NCBI GenBank assembly: GCA_002633005.1
Contig: NMRA01000311.1
Span: 199,839 to 263,838, forward strand
From: Phoronis australis
Taxonomy: Eukaryota > Phoronida > Phoronidae
Direction: 5' to 3'
Length of the DNA stretch: 64,000 nucleotides
Part shown: positions 37,701-51,100 of the stretch, piece by piece
How the letters are laid out: the number at the start of each line of letters is the position of its first letter
Numbering within the stretch: the stretch's first letter is position 1
Translations under genes and position numbers: made by a program
The notes under the pieces: model-generated
Database searches by the model: none
What the model was told of the DNA's origin: nothing
What the model saw: the letters and a program-made list of their open reading frames with translations, nothing else

Positions 37701-40700
37701 CAGTAGTTTCTTCAAATTCAAAGATAAACGTGAGATTTCTACTTTGCACTGCATTAGTTGACGACGACTACACAATATAAATTATTTCTATGACAAAGTT
37801 AAATTTCTTCTATTTTCCCATTCCACCACATGGTGTGCTAAACTGAGGAAACTTAAAAAGAGTTTTCCATCTTCACCAATAGCTTTCTCATTCAGTCTGT
37901 ATTCATTGACACAAAGTTTGCGTGAAGTCATCAGAAGTGCAGAGATACCCCCGCTAGAACTGTACTCTGCCATCAGTCTATTTCGCTGCTTCATGCATTG
38001 AAAGGATATTAAACCCTGTTTGGGCGATTTCAGCCACACTTTGTTCTGTCCTCTGCTAATGCGCCATTGACATCTCATTTGAGTGATGTAAGCAGGATTC
38101 AACTAAAAGCATGGATTCATTATTATGCAATAGATTCGATGTTATGGTTCCTGGTCGTTGGTCTTTCCCTACAGTGTGTAACTTGGGCGTAGGTCACACT
38201 TGGCTCTTTGGCAGTCTTAGTAAGGAGTTTTCAAGAGTTGTTCCAAGCGTTTGAGCGTTGATGAGGTTACAGGGCATTATTTTGTTTTATGTTTAACTGG
38301 ATGGGTTAGGTACAAGTCTTTTCATGACAGTCACAATATTCTGTTTCTCAATCATATAACTTGTTGTTTGTCGTTGTTAGGTGAGGTATCCTGATAGGAT
38401 CACATTAATTCGCGGTAACCACGAGAGTCGACAAATCACACAGGTGTATGGGTTCTATGACGAGTGTCTACGCAAATACGGATCGATCACCGTGTGGCGC
38501 TACTGTACAGAGATCTTCGATTACCTTAGTCTGTCGGCAATAATTGATGGGAGGGTAAGGTTCTACCAATGGAAGTGTATTTTTTTTTAAATCATACATT
38601 GTCTAGTTAGTAGACTTGTGGTTCAACTAACTGTAATTAGATACATGAAACACACACACGCACCAACTGGAAGGGGGGAGGCTTGGCAGTTCTGTGTTTG
38701 GGGAATATCTTCCTCTAATGCTGATGAAAGCAAATGCTGACAGTACACTGATTAAAAATTACGGTGTGACCTTAAAAGTGAACCCACTAAATTTTGTATT
38801 AAAACTTGTATTCTAATTCTTTTAGGAGAACAAAGTATGCGTATTTAACCTGTAAAGTTAAATGTTCATGGGAAGATTGTCACTTGACTGAAGGTTAAAT
38901 TTTTAGAATTTGAAATTAAAAGAAAGTAAATGAAATTTTGTGGGTTTGTTTTTTCGATCCCCCTGTATCAATTTCGATACTGGTGGCTTGAAAGCGAGCC
39001 ACTCCACTTTCAACCCTTGCGTTGTTTTCTCTGCATTGTTTGACACTTTTTTATCACTGTCGTGAATCAAGTTAGTCATATAATTCTTTATTTCTCTTGC
39101 AGATATTCTGTGTACACGGTGGTCTCTCACCATCCATCAACACACTTGACCAGATCCGAGCAATCGACAGGAAACAGGAAGTGCCTCACGACGGACCAAT
39201 GTGTGACTTACTGTGGTCAGACCCTGAAGGTAAGCATGACTGAGAAACTACACGGTATTGCAAAGAAAACAAAACTGGTCAAAACCATTTTTTAATGTTT
39301 ATTAAGAAAAACGCAATGTACAGTTATAAGAATTAAGCCCAGAAAACGCTAGAAAGCGTTATAGTTAAGCGTACCTGGACCATGATTGTGAAAATGTTTG
39401 AAAGCCAAAGCAGGCCAAGAAATGGTGGAAATAGGAAGTGTATTATGAGTTGTTATAGATGTTGTGAAGTTGAACAAAGTCCATGATACAAGTGATGTTG
39501 TTGTCATTCAAAGTAAAACTCGCATAATTTAGGTCGTACTGAAGTCAGGTTTGTTATGTGAATAAGGTGAAATACAACATATCCGAAGTGCCAAGTCCAC
39601 AAACAAAAAAAAATTTGTACCGCAGAGGTTTATCCTAGTTGAAAATATGTCTTATACACACCCAATTAATGTGAGGTTTAGTATATATATGAGCAAGAGT
39701 CCCTTTGAAGTTAGAAAAGTTGCTTAAAAAATAATTGAGAAATTTCTGTGTTCTGTTTCACATTAGTTTCAGTTAACAACTGTACTATGTGTTTCGTTCA
39801 CAGATACGCACGGCTGGGGCGTGAGTCCGCGCGGTGCTGGGTACCTGTTTGGCCAAGACGTGGTAGCCCAGTTCAACGCAGCTAACGACGTGGACCTCAT
39901 CTGTCGTGCCCACCAGCTGGTCATGGAGGGTTACAAGTGGCACTTTAACGAGACTGTGCTAACGGTGTGGTCAGCACCCAACTATTGCTATAGGTAATCT
40001 CGGCCGCAGCCGTTTCCAAAAACTTGACATAACTTTGTCGCATCTAAATTTGGTGACGATTGTGAAGACAAATTCGTTGAAATGTCATTGGCTCCCAACT
40101 GCTTGCTATAGTTGACAGTCAATAATAAAAGGACACTTGTAGTGTATGACAAGCATATGTTGACTCTAAATATTGATACTGAATCAACTAATTTTATCAT
40201 TTGGCTGTTGCTGTAAGTTGATACCAGTATAAAGATAACGTGTCATGTGCCACATTTATAGCATAGTACAATCTTTTTGTGTTTTTTTTTTTTTGAAATG
40301 AAGCGTAACTATTTCTTGAGTGGTGACTGGCACTGTTTAAATTTGTTTGTGTTTGGGTAGCATTAATCAAAGTATACATTACATGTCAACCTGAAATGGA
40401 CATCCTGTTTTAAAGACCACATAGAAAAGAGAACAGCAATGCATCCTAAACATTAATCGCTTTGTGTTACCGGAATAATGCCCATGGTGTTGTTTTCTGG
40501 TGATGAGCGCTTTTTGGAGACCTTAGGTGATCAATTTTTACAAAGTGATAGCGTGCAGTTATCAGCATATGTGATGGTGAGGGACTGCACTTGAAACATA
40601 TAAAACTAACTTCAGTAAATTTATATTGTCACCAGTGTAATTGCATTGAACTGCATTGTTAATGTTGTCTCACTTGCTCTTACAGATGTGGAAATGTAGC

Positions 40701-41427
40701 TGCAATACTTGAACTAGATGAACACTTACAACGGGATTTCACCATATTCGAAGCTGCACCTCAGGTAGGTGTTGGTCAGTTAGGCTTGACATTCACCGTG
40801 AATTAGCTACACTGTAGCTTATGATGTCACTGTTTATTGAGTAGTGAAGTTGATGATCATCTTATTGTGTACTGCAGTTGATGACAATGGGTATTGAGTA
40901 GTGTATGCGGTGATAGTGTGTATTGGGTTCTTTTACTGGTATCAGGCTTGGCATGTTCAGTAGACGCAACAGTTTGCCAAAAAGTGAACTGAACTTTTCA
41001 TTGAAAGACATTTCGAGGCTAAATTTTGTATTTTCTTGATGCTGCATGTCGCCCTATTAAGCTGTATTATTGTGGTTGGATGCTATTATGGTAAGAACTA
41101 GTAGGAGACCGATTTTATTTGTAAAAGCAAAAATTTGGCTTTCGGTTTTTTAGCCACTTAAATAGGATGAAGTGCAGACTTCCTGCTTCAGGATTTGTGC
41201 TATGGCTTCAAATAAACGAGTCAACTTCAACTAAATTGTAACAATTTTGTTTTATTTTTAATGAAAGGCAGTTGATATGATGATTACAGACTACAATATG
41301 TTATAAATGTCTTTACCAGAAATGTCTAGCGGTGTGGTGTATGTCTCAAATTTTAATACTGCCCTATGGTTTGCAGGAGTCGCGGGGTATTCCATCAAAG
41401 AAGCCACAGGCCGACTACTTCCTATAA
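34751..41427 (+). CDS. PPP4C: Serine/threonine protein phosphatase 4 catalytic subunit, complete (8 exons, 307 aa)
   Basis: Exons: 34751-34776 (ATG), 35582-35705, 37443-37595, 38381-38554, 39103-39229, 39804-39993, 40686-40764, 41377-41427 (TAA). They total 924 nt, exactly the 307-residue length of human PPP4C, and all phases agree. The enzyme is a PPP-family metallophosphatase working with PPP4R regulatory subunits in DNA-damage repair, centrosome and splicing functions. Signatures are [10 protein letters not shown] (Asp54, His56), GDFVDRG (Asp82), [11 protein letters not shown] (Asn114, His115) and [12 protein letters not shown]. The C-terminus is DYFL, the conserved end whose Leu is carboxymethylated. 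Close identity to human PPP4C over PPP2C or PPP6C is clear from [13 protein letters not shown] and [15 protein letters not shown] decayed copy of exon 2 lies at 35449-35481, and intron 2 carries an inverted-repeat element with an N gap. Convergent with the gene at 45188-53397. Confidence 0.98.
35376..35617 (+). repeat. Diverged tandem duplication including a decayed copy of PPP4C exon 2
   Basis: Two units start with GGTGGTAC (35376, 35486). The upstream unit has GCAAATTGAACAACTGTGA at 35449 and the true exon has GCAAATCGAACAACTGTGG at 35582. The upstream copy has an in-frame TGA and its acceptor context is TTAAG instead of TTTCAG; the match stops after about 33 exon bases. Confidence 0.85.
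36071..37075. mobile_element. Inverted-repeat element with GGGCGGTTAA repeats (gapped copy)
   Basis: A 24-bp perfect terminal inverted repeat starts CCGTAATCGTTCGGG at 36071 and ends in its complement at 37075, flanked by TA on both sides. Subterminal GGGCGGTTAA motifs recur in the same orientation at both ends. The interior is lost in the N gap 36186-36761. It lies in PPP4C intron 2. Full-length relative at 58107-59836. Confidence 0.9.
36186..36761. other. Assembly gap (576 N) in poly-G inside an element
   Basis: Starts at GGGGG. By alignment with the copy at 58107-59836 the missing stretch would be about 1.3 kb, so the gap is likely undersized unless this copy is internally deleted. Confidence 0.97.
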
Positions 41428-43309
41428 TGAGTGTGCTCAGCTAGTCACAGAAATCATTGCTCCAATCAAATCTTATCATTCAGTATTGCCATTATAAACA
41501 CTTGCTACTCGCCAGCTTAACACTTCAAAAATTACTGCATAAGGAGAAATTAGTGTGGTCAAGTACCTATCTGTAACCCGTCTTCAAATGCAGCGACACC
41601 TGTTGTGATTTGGGACATTTTTTGCCACGTCATGTAGTCAGTTTTATTGCAGTACATCTGTGCTGGGTCTCATAGTTTGACGTTGGGCCTGCCTGTATCC
41701 TTATGCACAGAGTCATGAATCTATTGGAAGTTTTTCCATTTTACCAGTCAGGGTTCTAGAAGGGCCATCAGGTTTTTTATGAGGGGCAGAAAGGGCAAAA
41801 ATTGTGAAAAAAGAAAACCAGTCCTGTTTTGTAAATTCAACTCCATTTAATAAATTCAATCCTATTTAAAATATATTTAAATCCTATTTTGTAAATTTAA
41901 TACTAATTAAAATCATTCCCGTTTTGTAAATTCAATTCTATGTAAAACAGCCCTGTTTAGAAGCGACCCTGTTTTGTCAATCTTGTCGGCGTTTCACAAA
42001 ACTAACCGTGTTACGAAAATAGAACGTGTTTTATTGAATTGGGTCTGTTTCGTCAATCCTGTTGGCGATTCCTGAAACTAATCCTGCTACGAAAGGCCGA
42101 GGCTCACATCAGTTAGACGCTGTTCTTTCCACGTTGGTAGATACAAAAGCCTTCAAGACAAATACTCAAGCATGTAACTATATATTTACATCATAAAAAC
42201 AGTTTGCAAGAATCTGTTCTTGAATATTTTTAATCTCATTGACAACGAGCGCAATTTTCAGTCACGTGATAAACTAGTTTCGCTTTCCAAGGACAGGATT
42301 TGCAAAATAGAATCTTCAAGGGAAAACTTTCTATTTAAATACGATCGATTTTACACGCTCGGTTTACGAATGCTAACTGGATCTACGTAACGGGATTGAA
42401 TTAATGTGCGTAGCGTGAATCTTTAAAACAGCATCCGACTTTATAAAAGCAATTAATCTTCTAAATAAAACGGGATGGATTTTATTGAGTTGAATTGAAT
42501 TTTCGAACTAAGATGAATTATCAAACAGATTTGATTTTTATTTTAAATTGGGTTGAACTAATTATTAAATAGAATTGAATTTACAAAACAGGATTTAATT
42601 GTATTTTTAATGGGATTGAATTTACAGAACAGAGTTGATTTTCCTTTTTTTACAATTTTCGCCCTTTCCGCCCCTCATAGTTTTTGCCTTTTAGATAAAA
42701 GACCAATGGTTGTAACATAGTCATTGACATTTGTTGTATAATTTAGTCTTGGCCGTTTTTAAGATGCTGGAAATTTTGTTTCACTATTCATCAGCTCTCA
42801 AGCTTACTATTATACTGACAGGTCTGCTGAGTTTTTGATTTGAAAATTAGTAATTTTCTACAAATTTTCTTGAACTGATATTTTTAACCTATTTTTGCTT
42901 CGTAGGTTGGCGCTTATTTCAAGCATTGCAAGAAACTTTTTTTTCTGTTGCATTTTTGTGTCCTAGTTTCTCCTACCAAACTGAGCCATTTATTTGCGTG
43001 TGGATTTTTTTGTTCATAATGACAGGACAGTGATCTCTCAGTTGTGTAACGCCATAATTTGTCTTCTATGCGATTTTCACGTTTGCATTGTCGAGGATGA
43101 AGCTAATGAGAGTTGTATTTAGCATCTCAAACTTGCGTTATCTTGGACCTCCCAAAGCACGTGCAGGCTCACTGGAATTATTCTGATTTGTTGTATCTTT
43201 AATAGTTACAATAGCTGTGTATGGAAGTCATGCATATTGATATGTGATGATGTACATTTAGGTCGGTTATTGAATATGTGAACATGTACATACAGTAGGA
43301 TAAAATAAA
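41428..43309 (+). other. PPP4C 3' region with candidate poly(A) signal
   Basis: Non-coding sequence after the PPP4C stop. An AATAAA is at 43304-43309. The stretch includes the 900-bp palindromic element 41778-42679. Whether the 3' UTR reaches 43.3 kb is unknown. Confidence 0.4.
41778..42679. mobile_element. 0.9-kb foldback element with TATGAGGGGC termini
   Basis: The left end TATGAGGGGCAGAAAGGGCA matches the complement of the right end (TATGAGGGGCGGAAAGGGCG), and similarity extends inward through repeated CTGTTTTGTAAATTCAAT-like motifs in opposite orientations. Flanks GTTTTT at 41772-41777 and 42680-42685 may be a target duplication. Non-coding. Confidence 0.78.
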
Positions 43310-43846
43310 TTTTATCATTTGTAAACATATATTTTTCAATATGCTTACTATCACAAAAATTCATCTACAGATTTGGTGTAACTCACATCAAAATGCAAAA
43401 TGACTAATGAAAACAGACACAGCACACTGTAAAATAGCACAGAACATATTTTTTTTTTTAGTTTTCAAGCGTAGAAATCTCCTTACACCACATACATAAG
43501 GGATTACTTACAAGTATTGGATGCTAACTTTAGCTTTTCAAATCTGAAATTACTATTTTGAACCATAGATCATGGTTTTAATATGCATAGCAACAACATA
43601 ACTTGTGATAGATTGGAGTTTCTAGATAAAATAAAATCTAAATACAAAGTAATAGGCTTAGTTTCAGTTTAATAAATAACATTTAGGGTCTTGGCCCAAG
43701 TGAAAGATGTTACAAACTAGCACTGATCAACTTTTCCCTAAGGGCAGTGGTGTGATTGAAAAAACAAACTGAAATTAAAGTTAATTTGAGTCATAGGTAA
43801 TTTTTTGTGAAGTTATAGTTATTTGATTCATGCCAGCACCACTCTA

Positions 43847-43993
43847 CATGGGCGGCGCAGCACTGAAAAAGTGGGGGGCTATATCCCCTCGGCCCCCCCT
43901 GTGGTGCAGCGCCCACAGACACTGGGCGGCGTAGCACTGAAAAATGTGGTGGGGCTATAGCTCCCCCCAGCCCCCTATGATGCACCGCCCATG
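43847..43993. mobile_element. 147-bp GC-rich MITE with CTCTA flanks
   Basis: CATGGGCGG at the left and CCGCCCATG at the right form the inverted repeat. CTCTA occurs at 43842-43846 and 43994-43998. Internally it is two related halves, each with GGCGGCGYAGCACTGAAAAA and a G/C-rich palindrome. Confidence 0.8.
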
Positions 43994-44867
43994 CTCTAGA
44001 ATAAATGCACCTGTCAGAGCACAGAACTAGTTACAAACACAAATAAAACAATATTCATCCCACGCTTGTGAAATACAGAAACAGCACACACGGTAGCCAT
44101 CAAAAAGGCATGTCTATCTTTCACTAGTAATAATTAGAGCAACCTAATTTAGCCATAGCTGATATAATATACTCGGAATGTCACGCAAAAAGTAGAATTC
44201 CATTTTAGAGTCAACAGGCTATAATTGCATGTAGTTGTTTCTATGAATGACATTTTTGGTGACTGCCAAAATCTAACCCCAACTTTGTACACGCATACCT
44301 AAGTCCAGTATGGTGGAACCACCTGTAACGTGAGTATTATCGTTGCACACCAATAGATGTTCTTTAATAACTTAAACACCAAGTGTTTCACCCAAGACTT
44401 TAACTAAAATATCTAAATGTTTAATTATGCCTTGACCATGGACTAGCAAAAAAGAAACAAGGGGCATAAGCTGCTTACGTGATGGGTTATATAAATTATG
44501 CATACCGAGCAACTCGCAACATAGTTAAAGTAGCTACAAACCTGCCTTTGCCTATCAAAAAATGCAATTATAACCACTTTAAAGTACAAAACTCGTCCCA
44601 GTTTGTTTCTCAGATGAGGAATGACTAGGGCAAAGAACACTTTGTTACTGCATGTTCGGTGTATAAACTGACACACCGTGACAAATCGACTATTGTAATC
44701 AAGCATGATTTCAATACTGACAATAACGTCAGTTTTTTCGAAGCCCACAAATCATTTCTTATCCGGTTAAGGTCAACAAGTTAAGGCCAAATTTACAGCA
44801 CTAGATGTCCTAAAACATATGAAGTTAATTACAGTGCTATAATTCACTTACATCACCAAATTAGAGG

Positions 44868-44946
44868 AGTCAGTGGGGCCTAGAGTGATAAGTGCCCACT
44901 TCCTCTTACGTACTCAATGACGTGGGTTCTAGTCCCACTGGGGCAC
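44868..44946 (+). repeat. tRNA-derived SINE-like sequence
   Basis: Starts GTGGGGCCTAGAGTGATAAG and contains the B-box-like GGTTCTAGTCC. The layout is that of tRNA-headed SINEs; no clear poly(A) or tail repeat is seen. Confidence 0.5.
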
Positions 44947-45187
44947 ACTGCTAAACCCTTGAGCCGGGTCTGTAGCTTCTCGGCTCGATTTTAACTATAT
45001 ATTAATGAACCATAAAAATGGTTCCAGATGATCAGTTCCAGGTACCCGATCAACAGTAAAATCAAAAGTTCCATGTGCTCGAACAATGAGATCTGAGATG
45101 GGAGTAGTCAAAGCTAATGGTCGTTTGCCAGTTTGGTAAAACCTTGCCGTATCGCGTTACTATTTATAACGATTTTTCTAGTGTCTT

Positions 45188-48100
45188 TCAACTTCTTTCT
45201 GGCTTATCTTCAGTTGACTTATGCTCACCCTGTATTTTACTGCTGTGATCTTTCAGCATCAACTGTATGTGTTGAGAGATGTACCACACCTGAAATTGTG
45301 GAACATACTGTGAATGTGTGACTATACTTTCAGTTAACAAGAAATGTGACACCACATAGGCTTCACAACATTTACTTTGAAAACAAGACGAATGGATCAC
45401 GATCATTAGCAACAACTTCGAGACTGTGAACTCAGCAAACTCAAATTATTTTTGTAATTGAATTTCTAAAGTATATTGTAAGGATATGTAGTTCAGGCAA
45501 CCCAACCCCAGCCAAATTCACTAATAATGATTTCTGAGTAATGTAATGTACAGTTGTATTAACTGTAAAAAAATTAGAAACTGTAACGGCACTTTTGAGA
45601 TTTCATCTTGAATTTATCAAATGAAATTTTGTCATGTTGTGGAAGCCATTGTTAGCTGTGTCTATTTGTAATTACTAAATTTTACAAAAGATATGGTCAC
45701 AAGTTCCCATTAATGACTTTCTACTTTAAGAAAGCATATTATACTTTTATCATGTTAAAATCTTAAGTGTCATAGATGTCTGGCTATATATACACACTTG
45801 CGAATATAAGGACCCACATACGGAACCTTCAAAGCAACGCTTAGTCTAGCAAACAAATTTTTTGTTTAGCCATCACCGAGGGAGTCGTTACTGTTAATAT
45901 ATTGCAGTCAATTCAGATGTTGTTCAGCTTCAAAATCTCACCAATTTAAGAAACAGTATAGCAGCTAAAACAGTGAAACTATGTTGTTTCGTTAGCGATA
46001 AATGAACTCAAAGTAGTACTTTACCACTCTCTATACAATGTTTTGAAATTATGGCATTCACAGCAATCATGGTAGAAGTTTTTGAAAAGGCTGTACGAAC
46101 AGTTGGACTTATTACAACAGAATAGTATGCTTTTTACCGTACCTCTGCAACAAAGCACACTGCTCTTCCCCCACTCAGTAGACCGATGCCTGTATACTGT
46201 ATAACATGCGGAATGTGTAGACGAGTCATCAGACCGCTATAATGACTGTATAACCACAGAGGGAGACCAAATAAACTGAGCACAGCATAGCTACCGAGAG
46301 CAGTTTTAAAGTCTATAATTAAAGGAAGTCCAAGTCAAGATAACTTCAGATCATTAAACTATATACAGTTCAGTTCACACAGCTGGGATACTATTCCATG
46401 AACACTTATAGAACCAACTTATAATGAGGTAAGTCTCCGCTTATTTTGCACAAAAATAAATGTCAAACTTGTGATTTTTTCATTTTCCAAAGTCTGATAA
46501 CTAACAATGGAAAAATAATAAAAAGTTGTTTTATGACATTTTCACTCTACAAACCATGGTGTCAATAAACTTAAATTTTCTTGATTGTTTTAGTGGAAAA
46601 ATTTGACAGTCAAATAGATGGTCACTTGTTGACCATATTGTGAGCCACATAAGTCAAGAATTCCTGTATAGCGAAATATACCAACAATAGTCAGTTTTCG
46701 AAAGATCATCTAATTTTACATTTGGCTTTACTGCCAAACTAACATGCAAAGATTGTATTCAAACATGACACAACGTAGGCTACTTTATTTAGTACGATCT
46801 AAGTATTTGGACAACTTTAAGCTAGTCCAATTATAGTGTTTCCAACTAAGAAGTTCAACGAAAAATGGTTAGAGTCTGGGATGGAAAGATATCTTAAGTT
46901 AGTGAATGTATGTCAGCTACCTGTGATTATGCATATATTATATTGTCAGCTATCAGTGAGTATGCACATATATTGGGAATTGAGGTAAACAATCACGACC
47001 TGTTCCAATTGGCCACATTGACTAATTAAAATAGAATTTCAAAATGAATATCACTAGAAGTTCTTTGGTGAATTTAGTTATGACTAGATATATAAAACCT
47101 GGATAGCATTCTGTAGACCAAATTTCCTGGGAGAAAATGAGTTCACACAAGATTTCACCAAATTACACAGGAGGACAGCGAGTGTTTTGTAAATATGTTC
47201 GATAACTTATAGTGTAAGTAGCTTGAAAAACGGCAGCTACTGATGAAGTGACTACCTGGTCAGTGATGTTTGGATGTTGAATTATAGAATAAAATTCTTT
47301 AGTAATGGGATAAAATTCATTGGTTTATTCAGTAAGTAAAGATTTTTGCTGCAAGTGCAAGCTAGTGTCTTGAGTATACAGAAAGCAGCCCTGCAAAGAG
47401 CCCCTGGACAAGCGTGGTTAAAAGATGGTGTCCATCAGTTGATTTTAACATCTAGCTACAGAGGTCACTACTGTAGAACTGGGTCAACACCTAAATAAAT
47501 AACTAACAAAAGCTGGTGGTACACTCACTTTTTTCCATGATCTTCTTCACCATTATAGGTGTCTGAGCGTGGACATGTTTCCAGTCAGCCTCTTTTTGGG
47601 AATGTGTGCACACAAATGTCAACCATTCCACACATGAAACCAGGAAGCCCCACTACGAACAAACCACACAAACTATGAATTATGGATAAAATTCCAGAAT
47701 ATCAGGGCTTGGAATGACGCATGACAAAAAAGTAAAATTTTCCAGGTGATGCATTGTTCTACAAATAAATAGCCTTACCTATATATTTTCTTGTGTTGAA
47801 AAATTTAACTGTGCGAAATGTTTCTTGCGTGAATAAAGTCAAAATAATGATAAAAAGAGATGAAAAAAGAGGAAATTGGAAATCAAATAAGATGAAATTG
47901 AAACCAAAAAGAGGAAATACTCTTAAAAGAGGAAAATTCCAAGCTATGGAATATACACAACAATTTTGGTGTAACCATGAAATTTCTGCAAATACATTAA
48001 ATGGGGTATTACACGATATGATAAAAAAGTATTGATAATAGTAACAGTTAATATAATTTTAAAAATATTTGAAGAAATACCATATTCATCCGGGTAACAG

Positions 48101-51100
48101 CCCATGCTCGGCTTACCCCCCACCCCCGAAAATTTCAATTTTTTCATTTTGAAACACCCATGCTCGGCTTACCACCCACCCCCGTTTTTTAGATTCCCAA
48201 TTTAAGCGCCCTGGGCGGTAATGCGGACAAGTACGACAGTACCCTTGATAATGTAGGTAATGAAGCAGTTATCTTTAATGTACACTTCACAGTTGCACAA
48301 GCATGGAGATGAATTCATGAAAAATAAAAGTTCAGTGTTTGTAAATAAGAGAACATTTTATTTCATGAAGTAATCAGGGGTGCATCCAGGATTTTGAGTT
48401 GGGGGGGGCAGGGCAGAGTATTAGCTGAGATTTTGCCTGTCCGACATTCGCACCCCTGAAGTGCCAGATGGAATCTGGGAGAATTTTAGGGGGGAGCATG
48501 GCTCCCTTGGACCCCCTAAATCTGCCACTGGTAATACAAAATGTCTGTGGCTATATCATAAAAATTGTACAACAAAACATTTACTAATTTTAGACTCATT
48601 TTAGCAATGTCAATACATTCTCACTTTTTGTGGCAAAGAACAGACAAAAATAGTTGGTGAATAACCAATTCTTCCTGTCACATTATACTGATAACTTTAA
48701 CTTTGAATACAACACTGTCTGAACAAATACAAACTCTAAGCTATTCAGCATAAGCCTGAGTTTTCAGCATCTGAACAAATATTACATTATAACCTACACG
48801 TGTCTATCAATCTCAAGTAACTTGGCAACAGAAATTACCTGCTTGTTTTCTGGATGTCGAAATAAGTTATTCAATAAGACACACTAACCGACACTAAGGC
48901 AAAGTTTTACCAAATTTGAACAACATAAAATGATTGATGGAACTGCCATTTTCCACTAAAGTTTTCCAGCAATGCTTAAAATGCCCAAGCATTACTGGGT
49001 GCAAATTAAGTCTTTATCTTTAAAATCTATGCCACAGCTATAATTGCAGGCAATGTTTAGACTCATTATGGGCATTCAGAACAATTCAGAACAATGTTAG
49101 AAACTTTGACAATGAAATAGTCAATAAAAGCATTTATTTTTGTCTGAAATTGCTGAGACATTACAGTTGTTCAAAACACTGTGATCTACACTGGAGTAGC
49201 TTTATCGTACTGACCTTATACAAATTGCACCACAAGAGGGACCTACTGGTGACGTCAACAACAACATCAAGCTAAAATGGACATAAACTTTAATGCAGGA
49301 GCCTTAAGCAGTCGAAGAAAACATTAAGAGGCAATGGAATGGTAAAGCAAGCAACCAGGGGGTCAAAAACACATGCGATAAGGTGAACTCTCAACTGGCT
49401 ACTTTAACAGCGATAAATGATGTTGCCATGACAACGAATGTAGTCATGAACACATAAGGAACTCGGCAAAGTTCTTAGTGAATTCAACTATCAAATGGTA
49501 ACTCTCCACTTTTTTGACAAAAATCATTGCAAAAATGGTCATTTTCCCATTTTGCAATGACTGATCACCTTTTTGCATTATAACGAAAACTACCGTTTAA
49601 TGAGAGACATCTAATCACGACACACCATGCTAAAATGTTTTTGATCTTTATTTTTGCCGAGAAATTTAACAAAACAGAATTTCACTTGTCTGCCATATTG
49701 TGTGGTAAATAATAATAATCATCTAAAATCAGGATTGCTAACACGGCATGTTGAAAATATGTCAATGCTTCCAAATAAAAATTGAGACATTGAAGTCTAA
49801 CTTAAAAATTGTGAAAGTTAGTGACATTAACCTGGTTTAATCACACATCAAAGCATTTGTTTCAGTTGGAGGCAAATTTTCACAAAAGTAAGGTAGAAGA
49901 CAATATGTGTTTCTGCTGATTCAAGATATTTAATTTTTTGCAACTTATTTACTTGTAAGTTTGTTCAGCAACAAAGCAAAACAGTCAAAAGAATATAGGT
50001 TTACCCAAGCACCAAACAAGGAAACTTGATTTAGTTTACGAGCTGCAATGCCATCCAAACCTGGAAAGAACAAAATACAAATAAGTGCAAGTGTGTTGCT
50101 TTAAACTAATGTTTTCAATAATCAGTTATAGTCTCTGCTTCTGCGCTTCCATGTCTTTTCTATTAAAATCAAATACTAAAAAAAATACTATTATTTCCAA
50201 ATTCATTAATACGCCAGTTTGTTACGAATCCAAGATGACGCTTGCTTTCACCAGTCACAACAAAAAAGATATGTTTGCTTTTGTTGTCAACACTGTAATC
50301 CTAATAACCATGTACATAACATATAACTTTGCATTTTTAGTCAGATTGAAGAGGAATGCTACCTTTTTAAAGGTGTTTTTGGTCAATTTGGGAAATTTTG
50401 CTCACTATAAAAGGTGTGTTTCAGCCTTTTTCTATAAAAAGATGATATTAAAAAAAATCTTCAGACAGGAAGTGTGACGCAGTGAGCTTCAAACATGTCA
50501 GCCAGTCCCTTGCTCTCTCACTCATTTTCCGCTCATATAACTACCGTAGTCAAGACTCCCATTGATTGACAATCCCAGCCTTGACAGGCAACAACTTTGT
50601 TGTTTCATTTGAGCAATTGCTACCATGACAAAAACAGCAACATAAACCGATGAAGATTATGATTCAACCAGGTCCATGTATTTGACTAATTATGAAAATT
50701 TCAGTTAGACACACCTAGATAAAATTTTACATTGCAGGGATCACAAAAAACTGTCCCCCTTCTACAGCAGCCTTCTTCGATCATGATGATCGACTGGCAG
50801 TCTCAGATTTTCCCACCTTTCTGTAAAACTATACTGGCATGACCTCTGCTGGGTAGTGAGTGAAATGCCTTCTGTCAGGTTTTAGGCAGGTTGAAACTCG
50901 CTCCACCACACTGATTCAGGGAGAGATTGTTTAACGAGATTCAAAAAGCCTCCTTTACACCAAGCTCAAACCAGTTGTTCTCTCTGTCAATAATTTTAAT
51001 ATTTTCATTCTCAAATTGACAGGTTTGTGAACTTTTGTTATACCATATAAAATGGAAATTGCATGTAGATGCTCTGAGATTCCTGACACAGAGTAGACTG

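Noticed and set aside
50085-50477. 130-codon frame on the plus strand
   Set aside because: Low-complexity hydrophobic AT-rich translation inside an intron of the minus-strand phosphatidyltransferase gene; no splice or family support.
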